Below, in pieces: positions 1 through 7,811 of a DNA stretch of 10,000 nt; the first letter of the stretch is position 1; the number at the start of each line of letters is the position of its first letter. This stretch comes from Actinidia chinensis (Eukaryota; Streptophyta; Magnoliopsida; Ericales; Actinidiaceae), in NCBI GenBank assembly GCA_009663005.1, contig CM018908.1, positions 11,627,890 through 11,637,889 on the forward strand. Direction: 5' to 3'. The notes below the pieces were generated by a model. That model was not told the origin of the DNA, did no database searches, and was given only the letters and a program-made list of their open reading frames with translations. Position numbers and translations under genes: made by a program.

Positions 1-187
1 AAGCATTCTAATTAATAACTAATCTAAAGAGATAAAACAAAGATAATTAAATCGATACCAGAAAATTGAGAGAGAGACAATGATTCAAATGACTAAACCC
101 TTTAATTAATTAAAACAAACAAGGACTTTATGTAAAAACTTACAAGAAATAATGAAGAAGTTGCAAAACTAAACTAAGAGGCTGAGA

Positions 188-197
188 AAACCCTAAA
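188..197 (+). promoter_or_regulatory. Telo-box (AAACCCTAAA) in the LTR leader
   Basis: AAACCCTAAA reads on the plus strand. AAACCCTA telo-boxes are common near plant transcription starts and are bound by telomere-repeat-binding (TRB) proteins, which can recruit Polycomb. The same ten bases recur at 4330-4339 in the internal block, and AAACCCTA recurs at 1020-1027. Function here is inferred from position only. Confidence 0.35.
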
Positions 198-230
198 AAT
201 CACGTACCCTTGTCAAAAGATATAAAGAGA

Positions 231-238
231 TATATATA
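231..238 (-). promoter_or_regulatory. LTR TATA box
   Basis: The sequence TATATATA reads the same on both strands. On the minus strand it lies downstream of the GTTCGAAC cluster and about 35-45 bases before the telo-box at 188-195. A plant transcription start would be expected about 30 bases further on, near base 200. This is the only strong TATA box placed sensibly relative to the LTR layout; the start site itself is inferred. Confidence 0.5.
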
Positions 239-290
239 GGCCCTTCCAAATTCGAGTCCTAAGCAGATTAGGAATCTTCCCAGGATTGCC

Positions 291-754
291 TTGGCGTTCG
301 AACCGCCCCCACTGTCTTATTCAATTGAGAGTTCGAACGTTAGTGTACAATCTCTGCTTTTTCTTCTTGGCGTTCGACCCTAAGCGACCGTCTTCAAATA
401 TAAAGGGCGAATGACAGAAAATGGGGAGCGAAGGGAGAACACGCTTGTAGGCACAAAAAAACCCCCCAACCCAACTTCTTCAGCTCGGCATTTGCGAACT
501 GTGCAGCAGTGAAGTTCGAACTATCTAATTCAACTCTCCACTTTCGAACTGTAAGCAGTAACGTTCGAACGATCTTCATCAATTTTTCTCTTTGCGTCGA
601 ATGCCAAGATTCATTCTTCTTGGTCAGGAGTTCGAACGGTTCCTTCACCAAAATTCCCAGATTTCTATAGCGTGCGAAACGTGTGATTCCCCTTGCTTAG
701 GAGTTCGAACGCTCAATGGAATCTGAGCCTTCTTTTCTTCATACTACGTTCGAC
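291..754 (-). repeat. Cluster of GTTCGAAC palindromes in the U3 of the LTR
   Basis: Exact GTTCGAAC begins at 296, 331, 514, 563, 630 and 703. One- or two-base variants lie near 372, 492, 542, 673 and 748. One exact 8-mer is expected less than once by chance in 10 kb, so six within about 415 bases is strongly non-random. Spacing is irregular, so this is not a simple tandem repeat. The motif is a perfect palindrome around a central CpG, often flanked by further CpGs (for example CGTTCGAACG). Sitting upstream of the TATA box on the minus strand, it looks like an array of transcription-factor sites in U3. The binding protein is unknown to me. Confidence 0.75.
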
Positions 755-914
755 TTTATGGTTCACTTCTTGCCCTTATCAATATAAACCTACAATGAAT
801 AAAAAAGCGATAAAAGTGCAATATATAATAAAAATACATAATTAAACTAATCTAGGGCCTAATTTAGGTCAGGTTAACAGCGCTTGCGATACAAATTATG
901 CAGTCCAATCACAA

Positions 915-923
915 CCCCCAACT
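915..923 (-). other. Candidate polypurine tract next to the LTR
   Basis: The minus strand reads AGTTGGGGG followed by TTGTGATTGG. A short purine run ending in G immediately before a TG start is what plus-strand priming of a plant LTR retrotransposon needs. It lies just before the region with LTR promoter features. A second G-run followed by the same TTGTGA sits at 1309-1332, so the choice between the two is uncertain. Confidence 0.4.
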
Positions 924-2600
924 AACCTGTCTAGTCCCTACAAAATTAGGAGAAAAACAAAAGGTAATCTCCCTTTCGTAAAGAGTCCCGAATGATTTAG
1001 CATATGCATCAAGCCTTTAAAACCCTACGTTCCCCTAGTGGCCGAATGAGTCTCGTGAGGGCTTCCAGTGATGATACCCACAAAACATCACATCATTGCA
1101 ATGTATCAAAAATCATTTAAAACAGTTTCTCAACAAAAAAATACAATGCAAAGCAATTCAAGCAACCCAATCATGCTAAGCAATCTACCAAACCGTCAGT
1201 GCAATTATAAACGAGAGATCAAGTTGTGAAATGGTAGAGTCGTATTCCCCAAATTTCAACCATTAGCCATCAACATAAAACAACAACCTATTAGCCTGAT
1301 TCAAAAACTCACAACCCCCCCCCCCCCCCCCCAAAGTCATACACTCTCAACAATAGAACACACAAGTTCCTCTCAAGGAATGTTCGTTGTACGAGTAAGT
1401 GTAAAACTAATTCTAAATAGAGCAATCCTAATTTCAAAAATGCACAAAGATTGTCAAGTATTATCGATTGGCATCGCGTTAATGAACGAATGTTCACCGT
1501 TAATGCACCAGTGTGAATTTTGACTTGATGACTTTTAAATGCAATAATTCGAAGACTTATGCAAATTTCGGATATTTAAGGCCATATGAGTGAAAGAATA
1601 GTCCAAGAAAGTAGAGAGAATCAAGCGGGTAAGAGGATCTCAACATATGCAGTTGCAACGACACATGCCAACTTAATAGCATACACTCCAAACTCCTCTT
1701 TTTTCATACTTTCAAACTTTGAAACTCTTTTTTTCCTTTAAAATTTTTTTTTTGCTACTTCTCGAATATTAACTCCAAGTAATGGCTTTTTTGAATCTTT
1801 ATGCACAATTAACCAAAAAGAATGACAGACGAAGGAGCTTTACGTGACTTGACCTTCCATGTAACGAAATTCGATATGCGTTGCTGTTGTAAAGAATGTA
1901 AAATGTGTCAAAACAATTCCAACTCATCACACTACATGTAAACCAAATTCAAAAACTAGTGAAGCTATTCACAAAGAATATATAAAAGATCAACAATTTT
2001 CTTGAGTAAAGTAAAATCGCTCACAAAAAACAAATTCATGGCCCTCTAAAACTCACAAGTATAAAATCTCCACTTATGGATGCAGTCATGTAGACTTATA
2101 ACAGTTTCACTTCGAAAAACACGACTCGTGCGAAGTGTAAGTTCTCATCTCTCTCTTATATAGCACAAGTTAAAGTCTCAAGCATGCAAGAACTGATTGA
2201 TATGATAATCTGCCCACTTAAAAAAGGGATTATGCAAAGTTACTAATTGTTCAAAAACTATCTTTGAAAACAAAACATGATTTTCAGTTATGGTCCCAAA
2301 AATTAAGAATTCTCAAAACATCCACAATATACGAAAAAGTAGATTATAACAGCGAATTGGTGAAGAGTCACAATAAAATTGAAGGAACCAGAAAGCAAAC
2401 CTGTTCGCTTGACATGATATGAACCCCTGTTTTTTTTTGTTTTTTTTTTTCAATCGTAACAGAATAACTTATGCCCTAACAAAGTTAGCCAAGAAAATTA
2501 AACAGAATTCATCCAATTTAAAGCATAACTAGCAACAATTAAAGCATTCAAAAATGTATCACCAATTCCAACATAAAACATAAGATCCATAACATCCAGA
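924..2600 (-). other. Non-coding 3' untranslated region of the element
   Basis: No protein-like frame is found on either strand. The stretch is AT-rich, with homopolymer runs: T9-G-T11 at 2430-2450, a run of eleven T near 1746-1755, and the G18 tract at 1315-1332. It sits between the broken ORF3 and the probable LTR, where Athila-type elements typically carry a long untranslated region. Short similarities to the pol-ORF3 spacer exist (the 11-mer CCCCTAGTGGC at 1032-1042 and 3490-3500), but no long repeat is visible by eye. The only open frame starting with ATG (1309-1497, minus) ends in polyglycine from the G tract and is not a gene. Confidence 0.55.
1315..1332 (-). repeat. Homopolymer of 18 G on the element strand (18 C on plus)
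   Basis: Eighteen consecutive C on the plus strand, preceded by TCACAA. On the element strand this is G18 followed by TTGTGA, the same six bases that follow the G5 candidate polypurine tract at 915-919. It may be an expanded polypurine tract or simple slippage. The exact length is prone to sequencing error. Confidence 0.85.
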
Positions 2601-2639
2601 AAACAAAGACAATATGTCAAAGATCCTAATCCTCCTCGT

Positions 2640-3345
2640 TTATCATCAATCATCTTCCTCCTCCATACGGATCAACATGCCTTCATGTCTTGGAGCATTA
2701 ACTGTGTGACGAATAGACTCCTCCTCTAATGCACGACAATCGGGGATTCAATCTTCTCAAATTCAGCCATTGCTTACTCATCTCTTCCCAGATTCGGAAG
2801 GCTTCTTTAGCTCTCCCATGCCTATAGATGATCCCTCTTGCGCTTCTTCCTCCAAGTTCATCTTCTTCCTTTCCCCTCAAGACGGGACAAATAAGCTTTA
2901 TCAATGGCCCCTCAAGGCTCAATACTAATGAAATCTAAAGGGATATGGACTCCGCTTCTTTTAAACAAACTCTTCAGAAAAATCCCGTAAAAGGTAATGA
3001 ACCCCTCTTTCCGGAGGCCTTATATGTGGCACACAGCGATTAAAAACATGGTACGGGGTAAAGTCAATTGTCTTCCCAGTGCCGATGCCACAACAGCCTA
3101 GCAATAAGCGAACATTCATGGATACTGTCGTTTTAAAAGGAAGCAGGGAATGACACGGAAAAACAGAAATAGAATCAAATACTTACCTGAGGCGTGATTG
3201 TTACACTGCCACTCACCGTCCCATTCGTTCCCCCTCCAAAAAGCAATCTGGTAAGACTACTGCTAAGTCCGGCATTCCCGCATTCGGAAATGCAAACTAT
3301 GGGTTTTTCTCTTGGGGAATCTCAAAAATGTCAGCAAAAAGTATC
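2640..3345 (-). pseudogene. Broken ORF3 between pol and LTR (env-class / plant transposon-protein type)
   Basis: Several overlapping minus-strand open stretches in different frames together read like one protein. A 71-codon run without stops covers about 2965-3179 and includes GTGKTIDFTPYHVFNRC and HIRPPERG. After a frameshift the adjacent frame continues with YGIFLKSLFKRSGV and then IPLDFISIEP, one stop, and AIDKAYLSRLEGK. A 74-codon frame (2698-2922) continues with a charged, helix-like segment, and an acidic tail (RMEEEDD) lies near 2650. The layout, a hydrophobic F/L-rich segment before a Gly-Val-Pro-like turn and then an acidic helical tail, resembles the plant transposon-protein domain often found in the env position of Athila elements. 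The match is from memory of the family and is tentative. An upstream stretch (ADIFEIPQEKNP, about 3345) may be its start. Confidence 0.45.
3125..3186 (-). other. Possible short intron in ORF3
   Basis: On the minus strand CTCAG|GTAAGTAT is a full consensus donor at 3187/3186. It is followed by a pyrimidine-rich stretch and then ACGACAG ending at 3125. Removal would be 62 bases, short for a plant intron. The exon after it begins the 71-codon open run of ORF3. No transcript evidence is available, and donor consensus can arise by chance. Confidence 0.25.
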
Positions 3346-3349
3346 AGGG

Positions 3350-4470
3350 GTCACCTTTATTTTATTCACTCGCACCCAACTACACAATTTCTCCTTCCCT
3401 TGCTCAGTCTCGGTTCACGCTTGATGTTGCCATGAACTCTTGGCACAATGTTAGAACCGACTCCGCCTAACTTTGCCAAATTTATCCAGCCCCTAGTGGC
3501 TAAAGTTTTGGACACAAAACTAATGCCAGGTTTTCTAGGCAACTAGATTAAGTTCGCTCAAGTACCCCTGCCTTCCTTTGGACTTTGACCTTTTAGTTGG
3601 ACTCCCGTATTCCATCTTACTCAATTTTCAATACCCCCCTGGCCATACCAACCAGCAAAAAAAATTACAAAACACATCACAACACTAGCAATTATGCAAT
3701 GCAATGAGATGTGTCTTACAAGTGGGGTTGTTTTTTACCCAAGAGTCTCAATTGAAAAATCTGCAAAAAGTTTTTGTTTTTTTGGTACCCGATGTCGTGT
3801 GTTCCCATGCAAAACTAGAGGTTATACCAACATTCCAAAGCTACTCAAAATCTCCAATCTTAATGGACCGGACACACATGACGAATACAACATCTATTCC
3901 CGCCACAAATCAGTTGATTCTTTTTTTCATTCTTCTTTTTTTTTTTCTTGGGGGGACAATTCGTCGAACATGTGAAGTGCATATTGTAATGCCTAAATTT
4001 TCATGCACAAATTTCCTTGACCCAATACTCTAAATGTCAATAATAGCATGGGATGATGCATTTGAAACAAAATTCCCTCCACAAATTAAGTAATCAGTAA
4101 TTCTTTCATTGGGGCAATTCATCACAACACTTGGAGTGCACACACTAGTCCTAGGTTGTTCATGAAACTGTAACCTGAGATTCCCTCTTATTTGGTGTTT
4201 AACAACTTTAAAAACAAGTCACAACACAATAGGAAAGGAAAACTCATGATTTCACTGTGTGGTATATGTTTGATTTATACACATGTGAAACTTAGAACAT
4301 TTTTTCTCAAAACCTAGGTTTCTCTTATGAAACCCTAAATCTAAACACTTCAAAGCTAAGATTCATTGAACTTACCTTGATTTGCTCAATTAACTGATGA
4401 AATTTTGCCAACAGTGCCTTCCCCTTTAAAATCGCCAAGTTTCCTCTCTTTCTCTTCTCTCTCGATGTAC
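3350..4470 (-). other. Non-coding spacer between integrase and ORF3
   Basis: No frame on either strand resembles a known protein. The two overlapping plus-strand frames at 3694-4033 contain long T-encoded Phe/Leu runs and look like chance. The stretch holds a telo-box (AAACCCTAAA, 4330-4339), a perfect splice donor on the minus strand (AAG|GTAAGTT, boundary 4376/4375), and a T11 run at 3936-3946 followed by G6. If the internal block at 4471-4612 is a promoter, this would be its leader and first intron, ending somewhere upstream of ORF3. That is inference. Confidence 0.4.
4371..4378 (-). promoter_or_regulatory. Consensus splice donor in the pol-ORF3 spacer
   Basis: The minus strand reads ATCAAG|GTAAGTTC, matching the plant 5' splice consensus at every position. 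It lies about 160 bases downstream of the internal GTTCGAAC block. A matching acceptor cannot be chosen by eye, so an intron is only suggested. Some Athila-type elements are thought to express the env-position frame from spliced RNA. Confidence 0.3.
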
Positions 4471-4486
4471 AAAATTATAAGAAAGT

Positions 4487-4509
4487 AACTGAAAGATGGA
4501 CTTTCAGTT
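4487..4509. repeat. Perfect 9-bp inverted repeat with 5-base loop
   Basis: AACTGAAAG at 4487-4495 and CTTTCAGTT at 4501-4509 are exact reverse complements separated by ATGGA. It lies between the internal GTTCGAAC block and the TATA-like sequence TTATAATTTT (minus strand, about 4471-4480). No poly-U tail marks it as a terminator. It may be a protein-binding palindrome or chance. Confidence 0.5.
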
Positions 4510-4533
4510 TAAAAAACCGCCCCTGGGCTCGCC

Positions 4534-4612
4534 GTTCGAACGCTCTTAGAGGTGTTCGAACGCGAAGGCAATGTGTTTAAGCGCCGAACGCTCTAAGAGG
4601 CGGTTCGAACGC
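4534..4612 (-). repeat. Internal GTTCGAAC array: two copies of a compound palindromic unit
   Basis: Exact GTTCGAAC begins at 4534, 4554 and 4603, with a variant GCCGAAC at 4583. The sites form two similar units of about 30 bases (4534-4563 and 4582-4612). Each is a GTTCGAAC-type site, a small palindrome CTCTTAGAG or CTCTAAGAG, then another GTTCGAAC. The same 8-mer is the hallmark of the U3 cluster at 291-754, but here it lies between pol and ORF3. In the element's direction it is followed by a TATA-like stretch, a telo-box and a splice donor. It could be a duplicated U3 promoter block or the remnant of a related LTR. Confidence 0.7.
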
Positions 4613-4694
4613 TAAGTGCAAATATTTTTTTTTTTGACGAAATACTATGATTAAAAATAACAATAAAAAGAATCCTAAAAATAAAACGACTAAG

Positions 4695-4711
4695 TACTCC
4701 CCCCAAAACTA
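4695..4711 (-). other. G-rich tract downstream of integrase (AGTTTTGGGGGGAGTAC)
   Basis: The minus strand has a TTTTGGGGGGAGT run about 180 bases after the end of integrase. Tracts like this are familiar just past pol in plant gypsy elements with a third frame and can act as extra priming sites. It may alternatively be a true polypurine tract, which would put the LTR start at about 4694 and make the block at 4471-4612 part of an LTR. The bases 4613-4886 around it are otherwise AT-rich and non-coding. Confidence 0.4.
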
Positions 4712-4886
4712 GAGACGAGCATTCTCCGAAATGCGAAGAAAACCGAAATAATAAAAAAATCGACGTAATATAAAATAAACTGACCTACGACTCTATGTTA
4801 CAACAACACTGACAAGACATTCTTGCAAATTAATCGACTGCGTGGATCGTGGTAGATCCACACACTCAACCTCTTCTGGTCTCCGC

Positions 4887-6330
4887 TCAAGGATAGGCTT
4901 CAAACGATGCCCCATGGACTTTAAACACACTCCATTCTCGGATGTCCGTATTCAATAGCACCATGAGATGAAATGAAATTGACATGCCGACCACAAAAAG
5001 GTCCGGACCAACGAACTTTGAAGTTTTCCCAGAATAAATGCAAAGGGAGTTATACAAAAGCACCTTTTGACCCAATTTGGAATGAGTTGCGCACAATTAA
5101 TGATCATGCCAAGATTTCATCTGGCTTTTGAGATTCGGAGTTTTCATATGCATTCCTTCCGTATCTACTCTAACTCCATTAAGTTGCAAACGAAGTAATG
5201 TCACGCCTCCTTCAAGACTCATGGAAATTTGGCGATGGACCAATACGCTTGATGCTCAATTTCAACAGGGGAGGGAGATGACACGCTTTTCCATACACAA
5301 TCCTATACGGAGAGGACCCTAAAATGGTTTTTGTATGCAGTCCTATACGCCCCATTTAATGCATCATCCCAATCGCAAAGAACCAATCTTTCGGTTTGGT
5401 TTAACAGGGGGAGAAATACTATGAGTTCCCCACCAGTCAGGGAGTAGTAAAGACCCCAAGGATTCTAATCATTGGCTCTAAGCAGCAGGAGAAGGATAAT
5501 GTAAGCATACACTATTTACTCCGAAGAGTAGAAGGGAAAAGCAACAGAGCTGAAATCAGGACTTGTTTGATCTTCCATATTGGTCAATTCAACGTGAACA
5601 TTGGGTTTAGGATGGCGTAAGGTTGCTGCCAACTTTATGAATCACTCCATATTTGCGCATGAGGAGTCTATGGGTCTATTACAAAAATGTAGCCCACATC
5701 GCTAATACTGCTCGGGGCATGCCAAATCTAGCCAAAAATGTATTTCGTCAAAAATTGACCACAACAGGCATGGTCATGGTACGACTTGGTATAGCTTTAC
5801 CCACTTGGATACGTAATTTGTGGCCATGTAGAATGTATAGAATCCACACGAATTAGGAAAAGGCCCCATGAAATAATACCCAACCATCGAAGGATTCAAG
5901 TATTAAGGATAGGGGTAAGAGGGCATCATGGTGCCCATTTAGACAGGGATTCCTAAAACCGTTGTCATCCTATCGCATGACGTGCAAAAGGCATGGACAT
6001 CACGGAACAGGGTGGGCCATAAAAACACTTTGCAAAAATTTGGACGTTAGTTTTTCGTGAAGAAAAAATGTACCCCACATGCGTGTTAATGGACAAAACT
6101 CTAAAATGCTCTTCACCTCATTCATGAGGATGCACCGACGATGATTTGGTCAGGACAATACTTAAACAAAATACGGATTTCTTCCCAGAAATACCTACAT
6201 TGACTAAAAAAACTTTTCCTATCCATAAGTAGTGAACCAGTTGTAAAGGAATTCTACTGGTGCCAAGTAATGGCAATATCTGCAAACCATGGTAATGAAG
6301 GATTTGTATGAGTTGGATTTTGAACTGATT
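4887..6330 (-). pseudogene. Integrase remnant (Ty3/gypsy), end of pol
   Basis: Landmarks in order on the minus strand: PWFADIA (about 6298), a damaged HHCC zinc domain (FCPLTRMWGTF near 6065-6100, then FCTSCD at 5972-5989), the core with GYYFMGPFP (about 5855-5881) and YVSKWV (5798-5815), FGMPRA then a frame-shifted SDVG, then NVHVELTN where the third catalytic residue is kept, YRIVYGKACHLP (5275-5322), and a C-terminal piece, GQKVLLYNSL to VFKVHG, in an open frame ending at 4887. Integrase joins element cDNA to host DNA. Here the first catalytic Asp is Tyr and both zinc-domain His are replaced. Many stops and shifts break the frame. No chromodomain is seen after VFKVHG. The identity is firm; the protein is dead. 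Confidence 0.88.
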
Positions 6331-6369
6331 TGAAACAGTTGCTCGTCAGAAACTACTCATAATCGGAAA

Positions 6370-6835
6370 GAGTGTCGTTGCCTCCCCATCGGTAGGGAGC
6401 CTTAACAAATGGTCAGCTAAAAAACATTTTCGACCCTTCTTATCTAGATCTTCAATATTAAACTCTTAGTAACGAATCCACCTAATGGGTCGTCGGCTTT
6501 GCATAGGGTTAAGTCAAAAGGTACTTTTAGTCAGAATGATCAGTATATATAATAACAAGTGATCCAAACCCCAAGTTAGAACCTAAACTTTATCGAGTGC
6601 AAAAAAAGACCACAGGCAAAGGGGCAATTCTTTTCGGTGGTGGTATTAGTTCCAATTGGGCACTCATTAGTTGTCTTGCTAGCATAGTAATGGACATGGG
6701 GTTTTCTTCTCTATCCTTGACCCCAAACAGCTCCCACTGCATAATCACTCGCATCACACATCAGCTCAAAAGTAAAGACCATCCGGTGATCGAATAATTG
6801 GTGCGGTGGTAGAAGACCCTAAGTTTATCAAAGGC
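6370..6835 (-). pseudogene. RNase H remnant of pol
   Basis: The minus strand reads FELMCDASDYAVGAVWGQ (6718-6771), which holds the first RNase H Asp. It continues with YASKTTNE and TTTEK, after which a lost base shifts frame and ELP carries the catalytic Glu. IYTDHSD (6531-6551) has the second Asp, and KKGRKCFLADHLLRL (about 6400-6445) has the last Asp. All four acidic positions of the family can still be found, though in different frames. RNase H removes the RNA strand during cDNA synthesis. It lies directly between reverse transcriptase and integrase, as in all Ty3/gypsy elements. Frameshifts and stops rule out a product. A plus-strand open frame at 6597-6797 is its antisense shadow. Confidence 0.87.
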
Positions 6836-7811
6836 TTATTGACATTGTGGTGTCCACTCCAAAGGTACATCTAATGAAAGCAAGTGACACAATGGTCTCG
6901 AAGATAGCACTAAACCCCTCCATGAAGCGACGATAAAATCCGGCATGCCCTAACAATGATCTAATAATTCTTTCCACATTAGGAATAGGTAGATGTTGAA
7001 TCAATTAGACTTTTGCTTTATCTACCTATACCCTTTGTAGACACAATATGCCTCAAGAACAAAACCTTGTGTTACCATGAAGGTGGACCACTTATCCCAA
7101 TTTAAAACCAGGTGACTTTCTTCAACATCTCTCAAGACACACTCGAAATGCTCTAAGCATGGATTCAAAAGTATCCCCAGACACCGAGAAAATCGTCCGA
7201 GAATACATCAGAATCTTTTCAACCATGTCGCTAAAAATTGAAATATGCACCTTTGAAAAGTGGCCGGTTGCCATTGCATAAGACCGAAAGGCATCTCATT
7301 AAGTATTAAAAGTGCCAAAGGACATGTGAATGTGGTCTTATCTTGATCCTCTAAAGCTACCCTCAATCTGATTGTACCCGAGTACCCATCTAAAAAACAA
7401 TATATGCTCCGGCCCGCAACCACGCTATAAGACTTGATTCCAAAAAGGGAAGTGGGAAAATGGTCTTCCTGTAGCGCATCAAATTCCGATTAATCGATGC
7501 ACATTTTTCACCCTCTCGTTTGGGACTCTAGTTGGCACTAGCTCATTATGATCATCTTTACCACCGTTACCCGGACTTCTTAGAACAACTGGGTGGACTA
7601 CCCATTTAGATCAGAAATTGGGTATTGATACCCGCATACAAGAAAGTTTCAGCACTTCTCCATCTAACAGCATCTCATTTCATATGGGGTTTAAACGCCT
7701 TTGCATTTGACGCCACGGTTTAGACTATCTTCCAAGTAAATACCGATGACCGTGCACATGAGTGGACTTATACGTGAAGATTCGGATGGTCCAACTAATG
7801 ACTTCTTATGC
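6836..7811 (-). pseudogene. Reverse transcriptase remnant (Ty3/gypsy pol)
   Basis: The best-preserved piece is an open frame at 7208-7423 with YCFLDGYSG (first catalytic Asp kept), EDQDKTTFTCP, MPFGL and ATFQRC, all standard for plant gypsy reverse transcriptase. Upstream are SKPWRQMQRRLNP (7685-7725) and NELVPTRV. Downstream are the catalytic box, reading FSDD at 7192-7203 where the family has FMDD/YMDD, LVLNWDK, and an open run at 6836-7003 with LLGHAGFYRRFMEGF. The enzyme would copy element RNA into cDNA in the particle. The intervening frames carry several stops and shifts. Identity is as certain as anything in the window. Confidence 0.92.

Larger units (their letters stand above)
1..913 (-). 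repeat. Probable 3' LTR (U3, R and part of U5), cut by the window edge
   Basis: The region follows a G-run that could be the polypurine tract (915-919) and would begin TGTGATTGG on the minus strand. It has the layout expected of an LTR promoter: a cluster of GTTCGAAC palindromes (291-754), then a TATA box (231-238), then a telo-box and a T/A-rich leader (about 200 to 1). No coding fragment is found in it. An 85-codon open frame at 394-651 on the minus strand runs through the motif cluster and resembles nothing I know. A terminal CA and the second LTR copy are outside the window, so both boundaries are provisional. The start could instead lie next to the G18 tract near 1314. Confidence 0.6.

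Noticed and set aside
394..651. 85-codon minus-strand open frame in the LTR
   Set aside because: It runs through the GTTCGAAC cluster of U3, shows no family resemblance, and the palindromes account for its sequence pattern.
291..754. GTTCGAAC as RNA polymerase III B boxes from tRNA or SINE copies
   Set aside because: GTTCGAA resembles the tRNA T-loop, but there is no A box at the right distance, no cloverleaf and no T-run terminator, and the final C of the B-box consensus is not met.
291..754. GTTCGAAC as heat-shock elements
   Set aside because: Heat-shock elements need two bases between the TTC and GAA halves; here they abut directly.
291..754. CRISPR-like array
   Set aside because: The repeated unit is 8 bases with irregular spacing, and the sequence is plant DNA.
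1309..1497. 62-codon minus frame ending in polyglycine
   Set aside because: The glycine run is only the G18 homopolymer read in frame; there is no other support.
3694..4033. Two overlapping plus-strand open frames (93 and 109 codons)
   Set aside because: They contain long Phe/Leu runs encoded by a T-rich tract, overlap each other in different frames, and match nothing recognisable.
5653..5856. Plus-strand open frame over the integrase core
   Set aside because: It is the antisense of clear integrase motifs (YVSKWV, GYYFMGPF).
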